Shown here: positions 9,291 through 20,882 of the stretch, piece by piece
Layout of the letters: each line of letters begins with the position of its first letter
How positions within the stretch are numbered: the first letter of the stretch is position 1
DNA from: Streptomyces viridiviolaceus
Lineage (GTDB): Bacteria > Actinomycetota > Actinomycetes > Streptomycetales > Streptomycetaceae
Reading direction: 5' to 3'
Assembly: GCF_014650995.1 (NCBI RefSeq)
Contig: NZ_BMWA01000008.1
Location: 62,001-126,000, forward strand
Length of the DNA stretch: 64,000 nt
Program-made: the position numbers and the translations under genes
The notes under the pieces: model-generated
The model's database searches: none
Told to the model about the DNA's origin: nothing
The model's input: only the letters and a program-made list of their open reading frames with translations

Positions 9291-9456
9291 GCGGCGCGCA
9301 CCCGCGTACCACCACCCGGGGACGATCACCGAGGCGAACACGCTGCCGAAAAGCCCTACGGCGTTGTCAGCCCCCCGTCGTACCCTTGGAATCGCGAGGC
9401 CGCCCTCAGCTGCGCGGCCGTGACGAGGAGGAACCGCAGGCCTTAAGCGCCGGCCC

Positions 9457-10536
<1,080 letters not shown>

Positions 10537-10548
10537 ACCAGCAGCACC

Positions 10549-11046
10549 ATGTCGATCGACGTCAACAACGAGTCCGGCACCGAGGTCGACGAGCAGGCGA
10601 TCCTCGACATCGCCCGCTACGCGCTCGCGCGGATGCGCATCCACCCGCTCTCCGAGCTCTCGGTGATCGTCGTGGACGCCGACGCCATGGAGCAGCTGCA
10701 CATCCAGTGGATGGACCTGCCGGGTCCGACGGATGTCATGTCCTTCCCGATGGACGAGCTGCGTCCGCCGTCGAAGGACGACGACGAGCCGCCGCAGGGC
10801 CTGCTCGGCGACATCGTGCTCTGCCCCGAGGTCGCCGCCAAGCAGGGCGCCGACGCGGAGACGCGGCACACCATGGACGAGGAGCTCCAGCTGCTCACCG
10901 TCCACGGCGTGCTGCACCTGCTCGGCTACGACCACGAGGAGCCGGACGAGAAGGCCGAGATGTTCGGTCTGCAGGCGGCGATCGTGGACGGCTGGCGCGC
11001 GGAGAAGGGCCTGACCGGCCCGTCCCCGGCCCCGACCGTCTCATGA
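10549..11046 (+). CDS. ybeY: Endoribonuclease YbeY (rRNA maturation factor)
   Basis: 165 residues, UPF0054 family. '[13 protein letters not shown]' holds the three His zinc ligands, and '[11 protein letters not shown]' is the conserved substrate-side motif. YbeY is a single-strand endoribonuclease involved in 16S rRNA 3'-end maturation and 70S quality control. It sits between phoH and a CorC-like gene as in most actinobacteria. Its TGA overlaps the next ATG (ATGA at 11043-11046), so translation is coupled. Confidence 0.95.
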   Translation: MSIDVNNESGTEVDEQAILDIARYALARMRIHPLSELSVIVVDADAMEQLHIQWMDLPGPTDVMSFPMDELRPPSKDDDEPPQGLLGDIVLCPEVAAKQGADAETRHTMDEELQLLTVHGVLHLLGYDHEEPDEKAEMFGLQAAIVDGWRAEKGLTGPSPAPTVS

Positions 11047-12353
11047 GCCCGGCACTCGTCGCAGGCGCGGTCGCCCTGGTCGTCGTCGCCTGGCTCGCCG
11101 CCTGCGCGGAGGCCGGCCTCGCGCGGGTCTCCAGCTTCCGCGCCGAGGAGGCCGTACGGTCCGGGCGGCGCGGCAGCGCCAAACTCGCCCGGATCGCCGC
11201 CGACCCCACCCGCTACCTCAACGTGGCGCTGCTGGTCCGCGTCGCCTGCGAGATGGCGGCCGCCGCGCTGGTCACGTACGCGTGCCTGCAGCAGTTCGAC
11301 AGCACCGGCGAGGCCCTGGTGATCGCCATCGCGGTCATGGTCCTCGTCTCCTACGTCGCCGTCGGGGTCTCCCCGCGCACCATCGGCCGCCAGCACCCGC
11401 TGAACACGGCGACGGCGGCGGCCTACGTCCTGGTCCCGCTGGCCAGGATCATGGGCCCGATCCCCTCGCTCCTCATCCTCATCGGCAACGCGCTCACGCC
11501 CGGCAAGGGCTTCCGCCGCGGCCCCTTCGCCTCCGAGGCGGAGCTGCGCGCCCTGGTCGACCTCGCCGAGAAGGAGTCCCTGATCGAGGCCGAGGAGCGC
11601 CGCATGGTGCACTCGGTGTTCGAACTGGGCGACACGCTCGTACGGGAGGTCATGGTCCCGCGCACCGACCTGGTGGTCATCGAGCGCTACAAGACCATCC
11701 GCCAGGGCCTCACGCTCGCCCTGCGCTCCGGTTTCTCCCGCATCCCGGTGACCGGCGACAGCGAGGACGACATCGTCGGGATCGTCTACCTGAAGGACCT
11801 CGCCCGCAAGACGCACATCAGTCGCGACGCCGAGAGCGAGCTGGTCTCGACGGCGATGCGCCCGGCCTTCTTCGTGCCCGACACCAAGAACGCGGGCGAC
11901 CTGCTGCGTGAGATGCAGAAGGAACGCAACCACGTCGCGGTCGTCATCGACGAGTACGGCGGCACCGCTGGCATCGTCACCATCGAGGACATCCTGGAGG
12001 AGATCGTCGGCGAGATCACCGACGAGTACGACCGGGAACTCCCGCCGGTCCAGGACCTCGGCGAGGACCGCTACCGGGTCACCGCCCGCCTCGACATCGG
12101 CGACCTCGGCGAGCTGTACGGCCTGGAGGCGTTCGACGACGAGGACGTCGAGACCGTCGGCGGCCTGCTGGCCAAGGCGCTCGGCAGGGTGCCGATCGCC
12201 GGCGCCTCGTCGATCGTCGGGCTCCCCGACGGCCGCGAGCTGCGGCTGACCGCCGAGGCCGCGGCCGGCCGGCGTAACAAGATCGTGACCGTGCTGGCCG
12301 AGCCGATCGCCTCGGCCGGGTCCTCGCAGGACGGGGAGAAGAAGGCGGAATGA
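11043..12353 (+). CDS. CNNM/HlyC-CorC-family membrane protein with CBS pair
   Basis: 436 residues. N-terminal DUF21/CNNM domain with about three to four membrane helices (residues 1-150), a CBS-domain pair (about 190-320, including '[15 protein letters not shown]' and '[19 protein letters not shown]'), and a C-terminal CorC_HlyC domain. Proteins of this type are implicated in Mg2+ or Co2+ efflux/homeostasis. The start is fixed by the ATGA overlap with ybeY; the stop also overlaps the next gene by ATGA. Metal specificity is not readable from sequence. The order ybeY-corC-era is conserved in actinobacteria. Confidence 0.92.
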   Translation: MSPALVAGAVALVVVAWLAACAEAGLARVSSFRAEEAVRSGRRGSAKLARIAADPTRYLNVALLVRVACEMAAAALVTYACLQQFDSTGEALVIAIAVMVLVSYVAVGVSPRTIGRQHPLNTATAAAYVLVPLARIMGPIPSLLILIGNALTPGKGFRRGPFASEAELRALVDLAEKESLIEAEERRMVHSVFELGDTLVREVMVPRTDLVVIERYKTIRQGLTLALRSGFSRIPVTGDSEDDIVGIVYLKDLARKTHISRDAESELVSTAMRPAFFVPDTKNAGDLLREMQKERNHVAVVIDEYGGTAGIVTIEDILEEIVGEITDEYDRELPPVQDLGEDRYRVTARLDIGDLGELYGLEAFDDEDVETVGGLLAKALGRVPIAGASSIVGLPDGRELRLTAEAAAGRRNKIVTVLAEPIASAGSSQDGEKKAE

Positions 12354-12709
12354 CCCCCCGGGAGCTGCGCGCGCTCTGCCTGTCCTTCAACGCGGCCGTG
12401 GAGGACTTCCCCTTCAACCCGGAGACATCCGTCTTCAAGGTGCAGGGCAAGATGTTCGCCCTGACCGCACTGGACGCGCGCCCGCTCACGGTCAACCTCA
12501 AGTGCGACCCGGAGGACGCCGTCCGGCTGCGCACCGAGCACGAGGGCCTGATCGTCCCCGGCTGGCACATGAACAAGCGGCACTGGAACACGGTGACCGC
12601 CGACGGCGGTCTCCCGGACCGCATGGTCCGCGAGCTGGTCGAGGACTCCTACGACCTGGTGGTGGCGGGACTGCCGCGGGCGGACCGGCTGAGGCTCGAC
12701 CGGGCCTGA
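12350..12709 (+). CDS. MmcQ/YjbR-family protein
   Basis: 119 residues with the YjbR fold signature: 'FPFNPETSVFKVQGKMFAL' near residues 20-38, 'LKCDPEDAVRLR', 'PGWHMNKRHWNTV' and the C-terminal 'LVEDSYDLVVAGLPR'. The fold resembles DNA-binding CyaY-like proteins, but no activity is established. It overlaps the CorC-like gene by ATGA and is 94 bp upstream of the next gene, so it belongs to the phoH-era transcription unit. Confidence 0.9.
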   Translation: MTPRELRALCLSFNAAVEDFPFNPETSVFKVQGKMFALTALDARPLTVNLKCDPEDAVRLRTEHEGLIVPGWHMNKRHWNTVTADGGLPDRMVRELVEDSYDLVVAGLPRADRLRLDRA

Positions 12710-12803
12710 CGCCGGTCCGCAGCCGCGCTCCCGGCGCACCCCGCACCGGCCCGACCGCCCTGCCCGGTGCCGGGGACCCGGTCCGCTTCCTTATGCTCAC
12801 CCC

Positions 12804-13157
12804 ATGACCGAAAGCACCGACCTCGACCCCGAGGACCGCAAGATCGTCACCCTGGCCCGTTCCACCCGGGCCCGCAACGGCGTGCCCGAGGGGGCGGCCG
12901 TGCGCGACGAGACCGGCCGTACGTACGTCGCCGGGACCGTCGCCCTGGACTCGCTCAGGCTCAGCGCCCTGCAGACCGCGGTGGCGATGGCGGTGGCGTC
13001 CGGCGCCAAGTCGCTCGAGGCGGCGGCCGTGGTGACCGAGTCGGCGTCGGCGTCGGCCGAGGACCTGGCGGCGGTCCGGGACCTGGGCGGCGCCGGGACC
13101 CCGGTACTGGTCGCCGCCCCGGACGGCACGGTCCGCGAGACCGTACCGGCGGGCTGA
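12804..13157 (+). CDS. Cytidine-deaminase-like protein lacking catalytic residues
   Basis: 117 residues. The layout follows a cytidine deaminase domain ('GAAVRDETGRTYVAGTVAL', then 'LSALQTAVAMAVASGA'), in the conserved slot immediately before era where actinobacteria encode such a protein. However the expected C/HAE motif reads 'LQT' and the PCxxC motif is absent; the whole protein contains no Cys and no His. It therefore cannot hold the usual catalytic zinc. It may be a structural or regulatory relic kept near era. ATG at 12804 follows a plain region with no strong ribosome site. Confidence 0.75.
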   Translation: MTESTDLDPEDRKIVTLARSTRARNGVPEGAAVRDETGRTYVAGTVALDSLRLSALQTAVAMAVASGAKSLEAAAVVTESASASAEDLAAVRDLGGAGTPVLVAAPDGTVRETVPAG

Positions 13158-13252
13158 CGCGGGCGGTCCCCGGAGCCCCCGGCCGTCCCCTGCCCGGCAG
13201 CCGTGGGACGGCTGGTACGGCGGGGCTCCGGGGATCAGGGACAATGGGCGCC

Positions 13253-14206
13253 ATGAGCGTGCGTACCCAGTCATCCGAAAAGCCGGCCGAGGCTGTCCAC
13301 AGGGCCGGCTTCGCCTGCTTCGTGGGCCGTCCCAACGCGGGCAAGTCCACCCTCACGAACGCTCTGGTCGGGCAGAAGGTGGCGATCACCTCGAACCGGC
13401 CGCAGACGACCCGGCACACCGTGCGGGGCATCGTGCACCGCCCGGACGCCCAGCTGATCCTGGTGGACACCCCGGGCCTGCACAAGCCGCGCACGCTGCT
13501 CGGCGAGCGGCTCAACGACGTCGTGCGCACGACGTGGGCCGAGGTCGACGTCATCGGCTTCTGCCTGCCGGCCAACGAGAAGATCGGGCCGGGCGACCGG
13601 TTCATCGCCAAGGAACTGGCCGCGATCAAGAAGACCCCCAAGATCGCAGTCGTCACCAAGACCGACCTCGTGGACTCCAAGGCCCTGGCCGAGCAGCTGA
13701 TCGCGATCGACCGGCTGGGCCAGGAGCTGGGGATCGCCTGGGCGGAGATCGTCCCCGTGTCGGCCACCGGGGGCAAGCAGGTGGGCCTGCTCGCGGACCT
13801 GCTGATCCCGCTGCTGCCGGAGGGCCCCGCGCTCTACCCGGAGGGCGACCTGACCGACGAGCCCGAGCAGGTCATGGTCGCCGAGCTGATCCGGGAGGCG
13901 GCGCTGGAAGGCGTGCGCGACGAGCTGCCGCACTCCATCGCCGTGGTCGTGGAGGAGATGCTCCCCCGCGAGGACCGCCCCGCCGACAAGCCGCTCCTCG
14001 ACATCCACGCCAACGTCTTCATCGAACGCCCCAGCCAGAAGGGCATCATCATCGGCCCCAAGGGCAAGCGCCTGAAGGAGGTCGGCATCAAGTCCCGCAA
14101 GCAGATCGAGGCACTGCTGGGCACCCCGGTCTTCCTGGACCTCCATGTGAAGGTCGCCAAGGACTGGCAGCGGGACCCCAAGCAGCTGCGGCGCCTGGGC
14201 TTCTGA
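13253..14206 (+). CDS. era: GTPase Era
   Basis: 317 residues. G1 'GRPNAGKST' near residue 26, G2 'QTTRHTVRG', G3 'DTPGLH', G4 'TKTDL', G5 'VSATGG', and a C-terminal KH domain with 'RPSQKGIIIGPKGKRLK'. Era binds the 3' end of 16S rRNA and aids 30S assembly. I use ATG at 13253; an in-frame ATG at 13244 sits closer to the AGGG site and would add 'MGA'. It ends the phoH-ybeY-corC-era block. In many actinobacteria recO follows directly; here a beta-glucosidase gene converges 172 bp away. Confidence 0.95.
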   Translation: MSVRTQSSEKPAEAVHRAGFACFVGRPNAGKSTLTNALVGQKVAITSNRPQTTRHTVRGIVHRPDAQLILVDTPGLHKPRTLLGERLNDVVRTTWAEVDVIGFCLPANEKIGPGDRFIAKELAAIKKTPKIAVVTKTDLVDSKALAEQLIAIDRLGQELGIAWAEIVPVSATGGKQVGLLADLLIPLLPEGPALYPEGDLTDEPEQVMVAELIREAALEGVRDELPHSIAVVVEEMLPREDRPADKPLLDIHANVFIERPSQKGIIIGPKGKRLKEVGIKSRKQIEALLGTPVFLDLHVKVAKDWQRDPKQLRRLGF

Positions 14207-14378
14207 GCCGCGGGCCGGGCTCCGTGCCGCCGGTCGGGCGAGCGTCGCCTCCGTCAGGGTCGCGAGGCGTGCCGCCGGGATCCGCGCCCGGGCCCCGCAC
14301 GGACGCGGTCGCGCGGCCGGAGTCGGTAGCCGGCCGCCACGGCGAAGTTCCGGACCGCTCCCACCCGTCGCCGGAGGG

Positions 14379-15710
14379 CTACGAGGACTGGGCTGAGCCA
14401 CCCCGTGCGCCCTGCGCCCGCAGCACTTCCCGGTACCAGTGGTACGACGCCTTCGGCGTGCGCGTCCGCGTGTCGAAGTCCACGTGGACCAGTCCGAAGC
14501 GGCGTGCGTACCCCTCCGCCCACTCGAAGTTGTCCAGCAGCGACCACACGAAGTAGCCGCGGACGTCCACCCCGGCGGCCAGTGCCTCGTGCAGGGCCCG
14601 GATGTGCCCGTCCAGGTAGGTGATGCGCTCCTGGTCGTCGAGGCCGTCGTAGGAGCATCCGTTCTCGGTGATCACGACCGGCGGGAGCCGGTCGCCGTAG
14701 CGGGCGCGGAAGCCGGTGAGCAGCTCCGTCAGGCCCTCGGGGACGACCGGCCAGCCGAAGTCCGTCACCGGGCGGCCCTCGATGGTGCGCACGGAGAAGG
14801 GCAGACCGGCCGGGAGCGTCAGGCCGCCGAACTCGATCTCCGCGCCCTGCGGGGCGCCCACCCGGGTGGGCGCGTAGTAGTTGATGCCGTACCAGTCCAG
14901 CGGTTCGGCGATGACCTTCAGGTCGGCGTCCACGTCCCCCGGCATCAGCTCGCCGACGCCGTCCGGGTACCGGCCCAGCAGCAACGGGTCGGCGAACGTC
15001 CGGTTCAGCAGCACGTCGTAGAACTCCGCCGCCTCCAGGTCCGCGGGCTCGCCGGACGCCGGCCAGGCCGGCGCGTGGGAGTTGGCGATCCCGATGTCCG
15101 TGGCGCCGGACGCGCGCAGGGCCCGCACCGCCAGGCCGTGCGCCAGCAGCTGGTGGTGGGCCACCGGGAGAGCGTCGAACAGCAGCGCCTTGCCGGGGGC
15201 GTGGGCGCCGAGGGCATGGCCCAGCAGGGTGTGCTCGGCGGGTTCGTTCAGGGTGATCCACGTGCCCACGCGGTCCCCGAGCCGGTCCGCGACCAGCGCC
15301 ACGTACGCGGCGAAACGGGACGCCGTGTCCCGCTCCAGCCAGTCCAGCGCCACCGGCAGATCCCAGTGGAAGAGCGTCGGCACGGGCCGTACGCCCGCCG
15401 CGCACAGCTCGTCGACCAGGCGGTCGTAGAAGTCCAGGCCGCCGGGGGAGTTCACCCGCGGCCAGGAGACCGAGAAGCGGTACGCGTCCACGCCGAGGTC
15501 CGCCAGCAGCGCCACGTCCTCGCGGTAGCGGTGGTAGTGGTCGCAGGCCACCGCGGCCGTCGAGCCGTCCTTGACCCGGCCCGGCCGCTCCGTGAAGGCG
15601 TCCCACACCGACCGCTCACGCAAGGAGGCCGCGCCCTCGATCTGGTGGGCCGAGGTCGACACGCCCCACAGGAAGCCGTCGGGGAACCGGGGAATCGGGT
15701 TCGTCGCCAT
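14379..15710 (-). CDS. GH1 beta-glucosidase
   Basis: 443 residues, family GH1. N-terminal 'FPDGFLWGVSTSAHQIEG', acid/base Glu in 'TLNEP', nucleophile Glu in 'ITENG', and the aglycone-side 'WSLLDNFEWAEGY'. Length is normal for the family and there is no signal peptide, so it probably hydrolyses imported beta-glucosides such as cellobiose inside the cell. I use ATG at 15710 ('MATNPIP'); upstream codons to 15776 overlap the neighbouring gene's end. No sugar ABC transporter or CebR-like box is adjacent. Confidence 0.93.
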   Translation of the reverse strand: MATNPIPRFPDGFLWGVSTSAHQIEGAASLRERSVWDAFTERPGRVKDGSTAAVACDHYHRYREDVALLADLGVDAYRFSVSWPRVNSPGGLDFYDRLVDELCAAGVRPVPTLFHWDLPVALDWLERDTASRFAAYVALVADRLGDRVGTWITLNEPAEHTLLGHALGAHAPGKALLFDALPVAHHQLLAHGLAVRALRASGATDIGIANSHAPAWPASGEPADLEAAEFYDVLLNRTFADPLLLGRYPDGVGELMPGDVDADLKVIAEPLDWYGINYYAPTRVGAPQGAEIEFGGLTLPAGLPFSVRTIEGRPVTDFGWPVVPEGLTELLTGFRARYGDRLPPVVITENGCSYDGLDDQERITYLDGHIRALHEALAAGVDVRGYFVWSLLDNFEWAEGYARRFGLVHVDFDTRTRTPKASYHWYREVLRAQGARGGSAQSS

Positions 15711-15768
15711 GCGCGGATCATCCGTACCCCCGGTAACCCAAGTCAACGCCCGTGCGTCACAGCGGAAA

Positions 15769-16035
15769 TCACGCACCTTCCTTCAGCACCCGGGAGATCA
15801 GCTTGCGCTGCTCGTCCGTCAGCCGGGGGTCGGTGGCGTACACCGTCTTACCGTCCACGGTGATCTGGTAGCTGAACCCGTCCGGCACCCCGATCGGCGG
15901 CGTGCCCCGTCCGTCGGCGACCGCCCGCTCGGCCAGGGCGTGCCACTCGGGCGCGTCGGGCCGGCCCGCGGTGTCCACCTCCGCGTGGCGTTCGACGCCC
16001 GCGAAGCCTCCTGTGCGCTTCACCTGAATCCGCAT
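15769..16035 (-). CDS. Emfourin-type inhibitor of M4 metalloprotease (protealysin inhibitor family)
   Basis: 88 residues. 'MRIQVKRTGGFAGVERHAEVD' at the N-terminus and 'DGFSYQITVDGKTVYATD' in the middle match the emfourin family, small proteinaceous inhibitors encoded beside protealysin-like M4 proteases. That is exactly the arrangement here: the M4 gene ends 21 bp upstream on the same strand. Known emfourins bind their protease tightly in the cytoplasm and are slow-tight inhibitors. No signal peptide is present, matching the unsecreted protease. Family call from motif recall; context strongly supports it. Confidence 0.8.
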   Translation of the reverse strand: MRIQVKRTGGFAGVERHAEVDTAGRPDAPEWHALAERAVADGRGTPPIGVPDGFSYQITVDGKTVYATDPRLTDEQRKLISRVLKEGA

Positions 16036-16056
16036 GGATCCGTGTCTAGTACGGAA

Positions 16057-17127
16057 CTACGGCGTGCGCACCCCGACCTGCTCCCAGGCCTTGCCCACGG
16101 CGTCCAGCTCCTCGCCGTCGCCGTAGCGCTCCAGGGCGGACTTCACCGTCAGCGCGGCGAAGTCCGTGAACAGCGCGTCCTGCTTCAGCTCGCCGCCGGT
16201 CAGCACGTCGTACCAGACCTGTCCCGCCCGCTCCCAGGCGTGGCCGCCGAGGGCGGTGGCCGCGAGGTAGAAGGCGTGGTTGGGGATGCCGGAGTTGATG
16301 TGCACACCGCCGTTGTCGCGGCCGGTGCGGACGTAGTCGTCCATCGTCGCGGGCTGCGGGTCCTTGCCGAGGACGTCGTCGTCGTACGCCGTGCCCGGCG
16401 CCTTCATCGAGCGCAGGGCCACGCCCGTCACCCGCGGGGCGAGCAGCCCGGCGCCGATCAGCCAGTCGGCCTCGGTGGCGGTCTGGCCGAGCGTGTACTG
16501 CTTGATGAGGGCGCCGAAGACGTCCGACAGCGACTCGTTGAGCGCGCCCGGCTGGCCGAAGTAGGTCAGGTTGGCGGTGTGCTGGGTGACGCCGTGGGCG
16601 AGTTCGTGGCCGATGACGTCGATCGGGATGGTGAAGTCGAGGAAGATCTCCCCGTCCCCGTCGCCGAAGACCATCTGCTCGCCGTTCCAGAAGGCGTTGT
16701 TGTACTCGCGGTCGTAGTGCACGGTCGCGTCCAGCGGCATGCCGGCGCCGTCGATGGAATTGCGCCGGTACGCCTCGAGGAACAGCTCGAAGGTGGCGCC
16801 GAGGCCCGCGTAGGCCCGGTTCACGGTGGCGTCCTGGCCGGGCTCGTCGCCCTCGCCGCGCACCTTCGTGCCGGGCAGGTCGGTGCCGTGCCGGGCGTCG
16901 TAGACCGTGCGGTGCGGCTGCTCGGGCTCGGCGCCGGCGGGCGGGGCCACGGCGGGAGCGCCGACGACCGTGGTCAGGCGGCGCCGTGTGCGCTCGAAGG
17001 CGTCGCGCTGCAGCGTCCGGCGGGCGGGTCCGGCCAGCACGGGGTCCTCGGCCTGCGCGAGCCTGTCGAGGACGTGGGGCGGAACGATGGTGCAGAAGAC
17101 GGGCTCGAAGCCCCCGTTGATGGTCAT
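16057..17127 (-). CDS. M4 family metalloprotease, protealysin-like
   Basis: 356 residues. Zinc motif 'GHELAHGVTQ' (HExxH) near residue 175, third ligand Glu in 'NESLSDVFGA', and the catalytic-His region 'DNGGVHINSGIPNHAFYL'. The N-terminal part is only about 50 residues and contains 'CTIVPPHVLDRLA', the PPL-type short propeptide of protealysins rather than the long FTP/PepSY propeptide of thermolysin. No signal peptide is visible, so it is intracellular or leaves by an unknown route. ATG at 17127 has an AAGGG site. Upstream codons to 17235 look non-coding. It is co-oriented with the emfourin-like gene. Confidence 0.88.
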   Translation of the reverse strand: MTINGGFEPVFCTIVPPHVLDRLAQAEDPVLAGPARRTLQRDAFERTRRRLTTVVGAPAVAPPAGAEPEQPHRTVYDARHGTDLPGTKVRGEGDEPGQDATVNRAYAGLGATFELFLEAYRRNSIDGAGMPLDATVHYDREYNNAFWNGEQMVFGDGDGEIFLDFTIPIDVIGHELAHGVTQHTANLTYFGQPGALNESLSDVFGALIKQYTLGQTATEADWLIGAGLLAPRVTGVALRSMKAPGTAYDDDVLGKDPQPATMDDYVRTGRDNGGVHINSGIPNHAFYLAATALGGHAWERAGQVWYDVLTGGELKQDALFTDFAALTVKSALERYGDGEELDAVGKAWEQVGVRTP

Positions 17128-17318
17128 GTCCGGCACCCTTGCACTGTGTGACTCCGCTGTCACCGGCCGCAACCGTGATTGGTGAAATGTGAGGGCATGG
17201 GGACGCAGGGTCACCCCCGAAGTGGTATGCAGCACTTTTTATCCGGGTTCTTCCTCTGGTCCCGCATACTGATACGGACCCGCGTGACCGGCGTGGCTCG
17301 GCTAGGCTGCGGAGCACC
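17128..17318 (+). promoter_or_regulatory. Intergenic promoter region of leuA (and divergent M4 gene)
   Basis: The start of the M4 gene and the leuA leader peptide lie back to back around this 191-bp region. TAGGCT at 17303-17308 is a good Streptomyces -10 hexamer, about 10 bases before the leader ATG; a matching -35 at 17-18 bp spacing is not clear. If this -10 is used, the leader peptide mRNA would have almost no 5' untranslated region. Confidence 0.4.
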
Positions 17319-19186
<1,868 letters not shown>

Positions 19187-19207
19187 CCAGCCGAATCGGT
19201 GGTTTGA

Positions 19208-19240
19208 GGCCCCGCTCGCCGGAAACAGGCGGGCGGGGCC
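19208..19240 (+). terminator. leuA terminator hairpin
   Basis: GGCCCCGCTCGCC (19208-19220) pairs with GGCGGGCGGGGCC (19228-19240) across a GGAAACA loop, with one T-G pair in a 13-bp stem. It begins 22 bp after the leuA stop. No T-run follows. Confidence 0.75.
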
Positions 19241-19370
19241 CCGTCGTATACCGGCCATCTCCACGATCAGGTCACGGAAAGGTCTCCTCCGGGGTACTGA
19301 CTCCACGTCGGCGATGTGGCTAACATCACGCCAGTGCGGCGATGCTGCCGCGCGGTTACGGAGGTGCGAC

Positions 19371-20066
19371 GTGCTGCCTGGACGGGGACGGAACGGCCGA
19401 GCTGCCCGGCTGCCGCGCATCCTGGGGACCCGCACCGCGTGGACGAGCGTCGGCGACGGCGAGTTCTTCTGCCCCGGCTGCGGGGGCGACCGCAACTACC
19501 AGCGCCTCACCGGCCGCCGCCGCTTCACCCTGCTCGGCGTGCCCGTCCTGCCGCGCGGTGAGTCCGCGCCGACCGTCGAGTGCGCGGCCTGCGGCCGGCA
19601 CTTCGGCACCGACGTCCTCGACCACCCGACCACCACCCGCTTCTCCGCGATGCTCCGCGACGCCGTCCACACGGTCGCCCTCGCGGTCCTGGCCGCGGGC
19701 GGCACCTGTTCGCGGACGTCCCTGGAGACGGCGGCCGTCGCCGTGCGCGCCGCCGGCTTCGACGACTGCACCGAGGAACAGCTGAACGCGCTGGTGGAGG
19801 CGCTGGAGGCGGACACCGGCCGGGTCCACGGCGAACCATGCGTGCCGGGCCTGGCGATAGAGCTGCACGAGGCGCTGGACCCGCTGGCCCCGCACCTCGC
19901 CACCGTCGGCCGCGAATCGATCCTGCTCCAGGGCGCCCGCATCGCCCTGGCCGACGGCCCCTACACACCCGCCGAGCGCGACGTCCTCGCTACCGTCGGA
20001 GCGGCCCTGACCATCTGCTCCGACGACGTCACCCGGCTCCTGGCGGCCGCGCGCACGCCCTCCTAG
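19371..20066 (+). CDS. TerB-like protein with N-terminal zinc ribbon
   Basis: 231 residues. A zinc ribbon comes first ('FFCPGCGGDRNY' and 'VECAACGRHFG', two CxxC knuckles around residues 33-75), followed by a helical TerB-like domain including 'ILLQGARIALADGPYTPAERDVL' near residues 190-212. TerB domains occur in tellurite resistance and stress systems, but function here is unknown. GTG at 19371 has GGAGG at good distance; an ATG at 19314 is less likely. The stop overlaps the converging GNAT stop by CTAG. Confidence 0.75.
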   Translation: MLPGRGRNGRAARLPRILGTRTAWTSVGDGEFFCPGCGGDRNYQRLTGRRRFTLLGVPVLPRGESAPTVECAACGRHFGTDVLDHPTTTRFSAMLRDAVHTVALAVLAAGGTCSRTSLETAAVAVRAAGFDDCTEEQLNALVEALEADTGRVHGEPCVPGLAIELHEALDPLAPHLATVGRESILLQGARIALADGPYTPAERDVLATVGAALTICSDDVTRLLAAARTPS

Positions 20067-20605
20067 CCGGGGATGTCCAGGCGCATGATCTGGCGGTGCA
20101 TGCCCGGGCCGAAGTAGTCCGGGCGAAGGCCGCCGTCGGGTTCCTCGGGGCGGAAGCCCAGGGAGCGGTAGAGCAGGATGGCGGCGAGGTTGGCGGGCTC
20201 CACCGTGAGGCGGACCACTTCTATGCCGTCCCGGCGCAGTCGGCTCAGGACCTCCTTCATCAGTTCCCGGCCCAGCCCGTGCCGGCGGCGGTCCTGGGTG
20301 ACGCACAGGCCGAGGATCCAGCTGTCCCGGCCGAGTGCCCTGGTGGCGGCCAGCACGTAGCCGCGCAGCCGGCCCGTGCGGTCGTCGAGGACCAGGAAGT
20401 GCTCCTCGTACATGTCGAAGAGCTGGCGCAGGAGGAAACCGGGATAGGCGACCTCCTGGAAGACCTCCTCGTCGAGCCGCCGCAGTTCGGGCAGGTCGGA
20501 CTCCCGGGCGGTCCGCAGGACCAGTGGCAGGACGTCCGGGTGAGGGGCGGGTCGCGTGAGCTGGTCGTGGCGGTCCAGGGAGCGTTCCAGCGGTTCGGCG
20601 GTCAT
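20063..20605 (-). CDS. GNAT-family N-acetyltransferase
   Basis: 180 residues. The acetyl-CoA motif appears as 'VTQDRRRHGLGRELMKEVL' (Q/RxxGxG/A) near residues 105-123, followed by 'NLAAILLYRSLGFRPE', the typical GNAT C-terminal half. Substrate unknown. ATG at 20605 has GGGGG five bases upstream; a start 17 codons further up is less likely. It is divergent from the methyltransferase that opens the next cassette, 277 bp away. Confidence 0.85.
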   Translation of the reverse strand: MTAEPLERSLDRHDQLTRPAPHPDVLPLVLRTARESDLPELRRLDEEVFQEVAYPGFLLRQLFDMYEEHFLVLDDRTGRLRGYVLAATRALGRDSWILGLCVTQDRRRHGLGRELMKEVLSRLRRDGIEVVRLTVEPANLAAILLYRSLGFRPEEPDGGLRPDYFGPGMHRQIMRLDIPG

Positions 20606-20882
20606 GCAACCCCCAGTCGGGACGTGCGAGGTCAACTCGACGGATGCGCTGTTCATTCGTCAGGAGTACGCGGCTTCGTGTGGCGGCCGGTGACTCCTTC
20701 TGGCTAGAGTGAGCTTCCAACTCCCCAGCTGCAAGGGCGAGTTCGGGTGTGCGACGATGCGCCCGACGTGCGCCCGGCGGATGAGGACTGGCGTGTTCCC
20801 GGCTGTCTCGACGTGTCCTGGTGGCCTACCGTGCACGGCACTGGGGCTTGTCCGGAATCGAATGGAACGCGGCAGGGTGACT
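20606..20882 (+). promoter_or_regulatory. Divergent upstream region of the SCO2525-like cassette
   Basis: A 277-bp spacer between the GNAT and methyltransferase starts. The frame of the methyltransferase is open back to about 20709, but codon content there is weak. TAGAGT near 20704-20709 is a possible -10 hexamer. No operator with clear symmetry was found. Confidence 0.35.

Noticed and set aside
9424..9456. Earlier start for phoH at the GAGGAGG site
   Set aside because: No in-frame start with conserved-looking residues follows at the right distance; ATG 9457 kept with reduced certainty.
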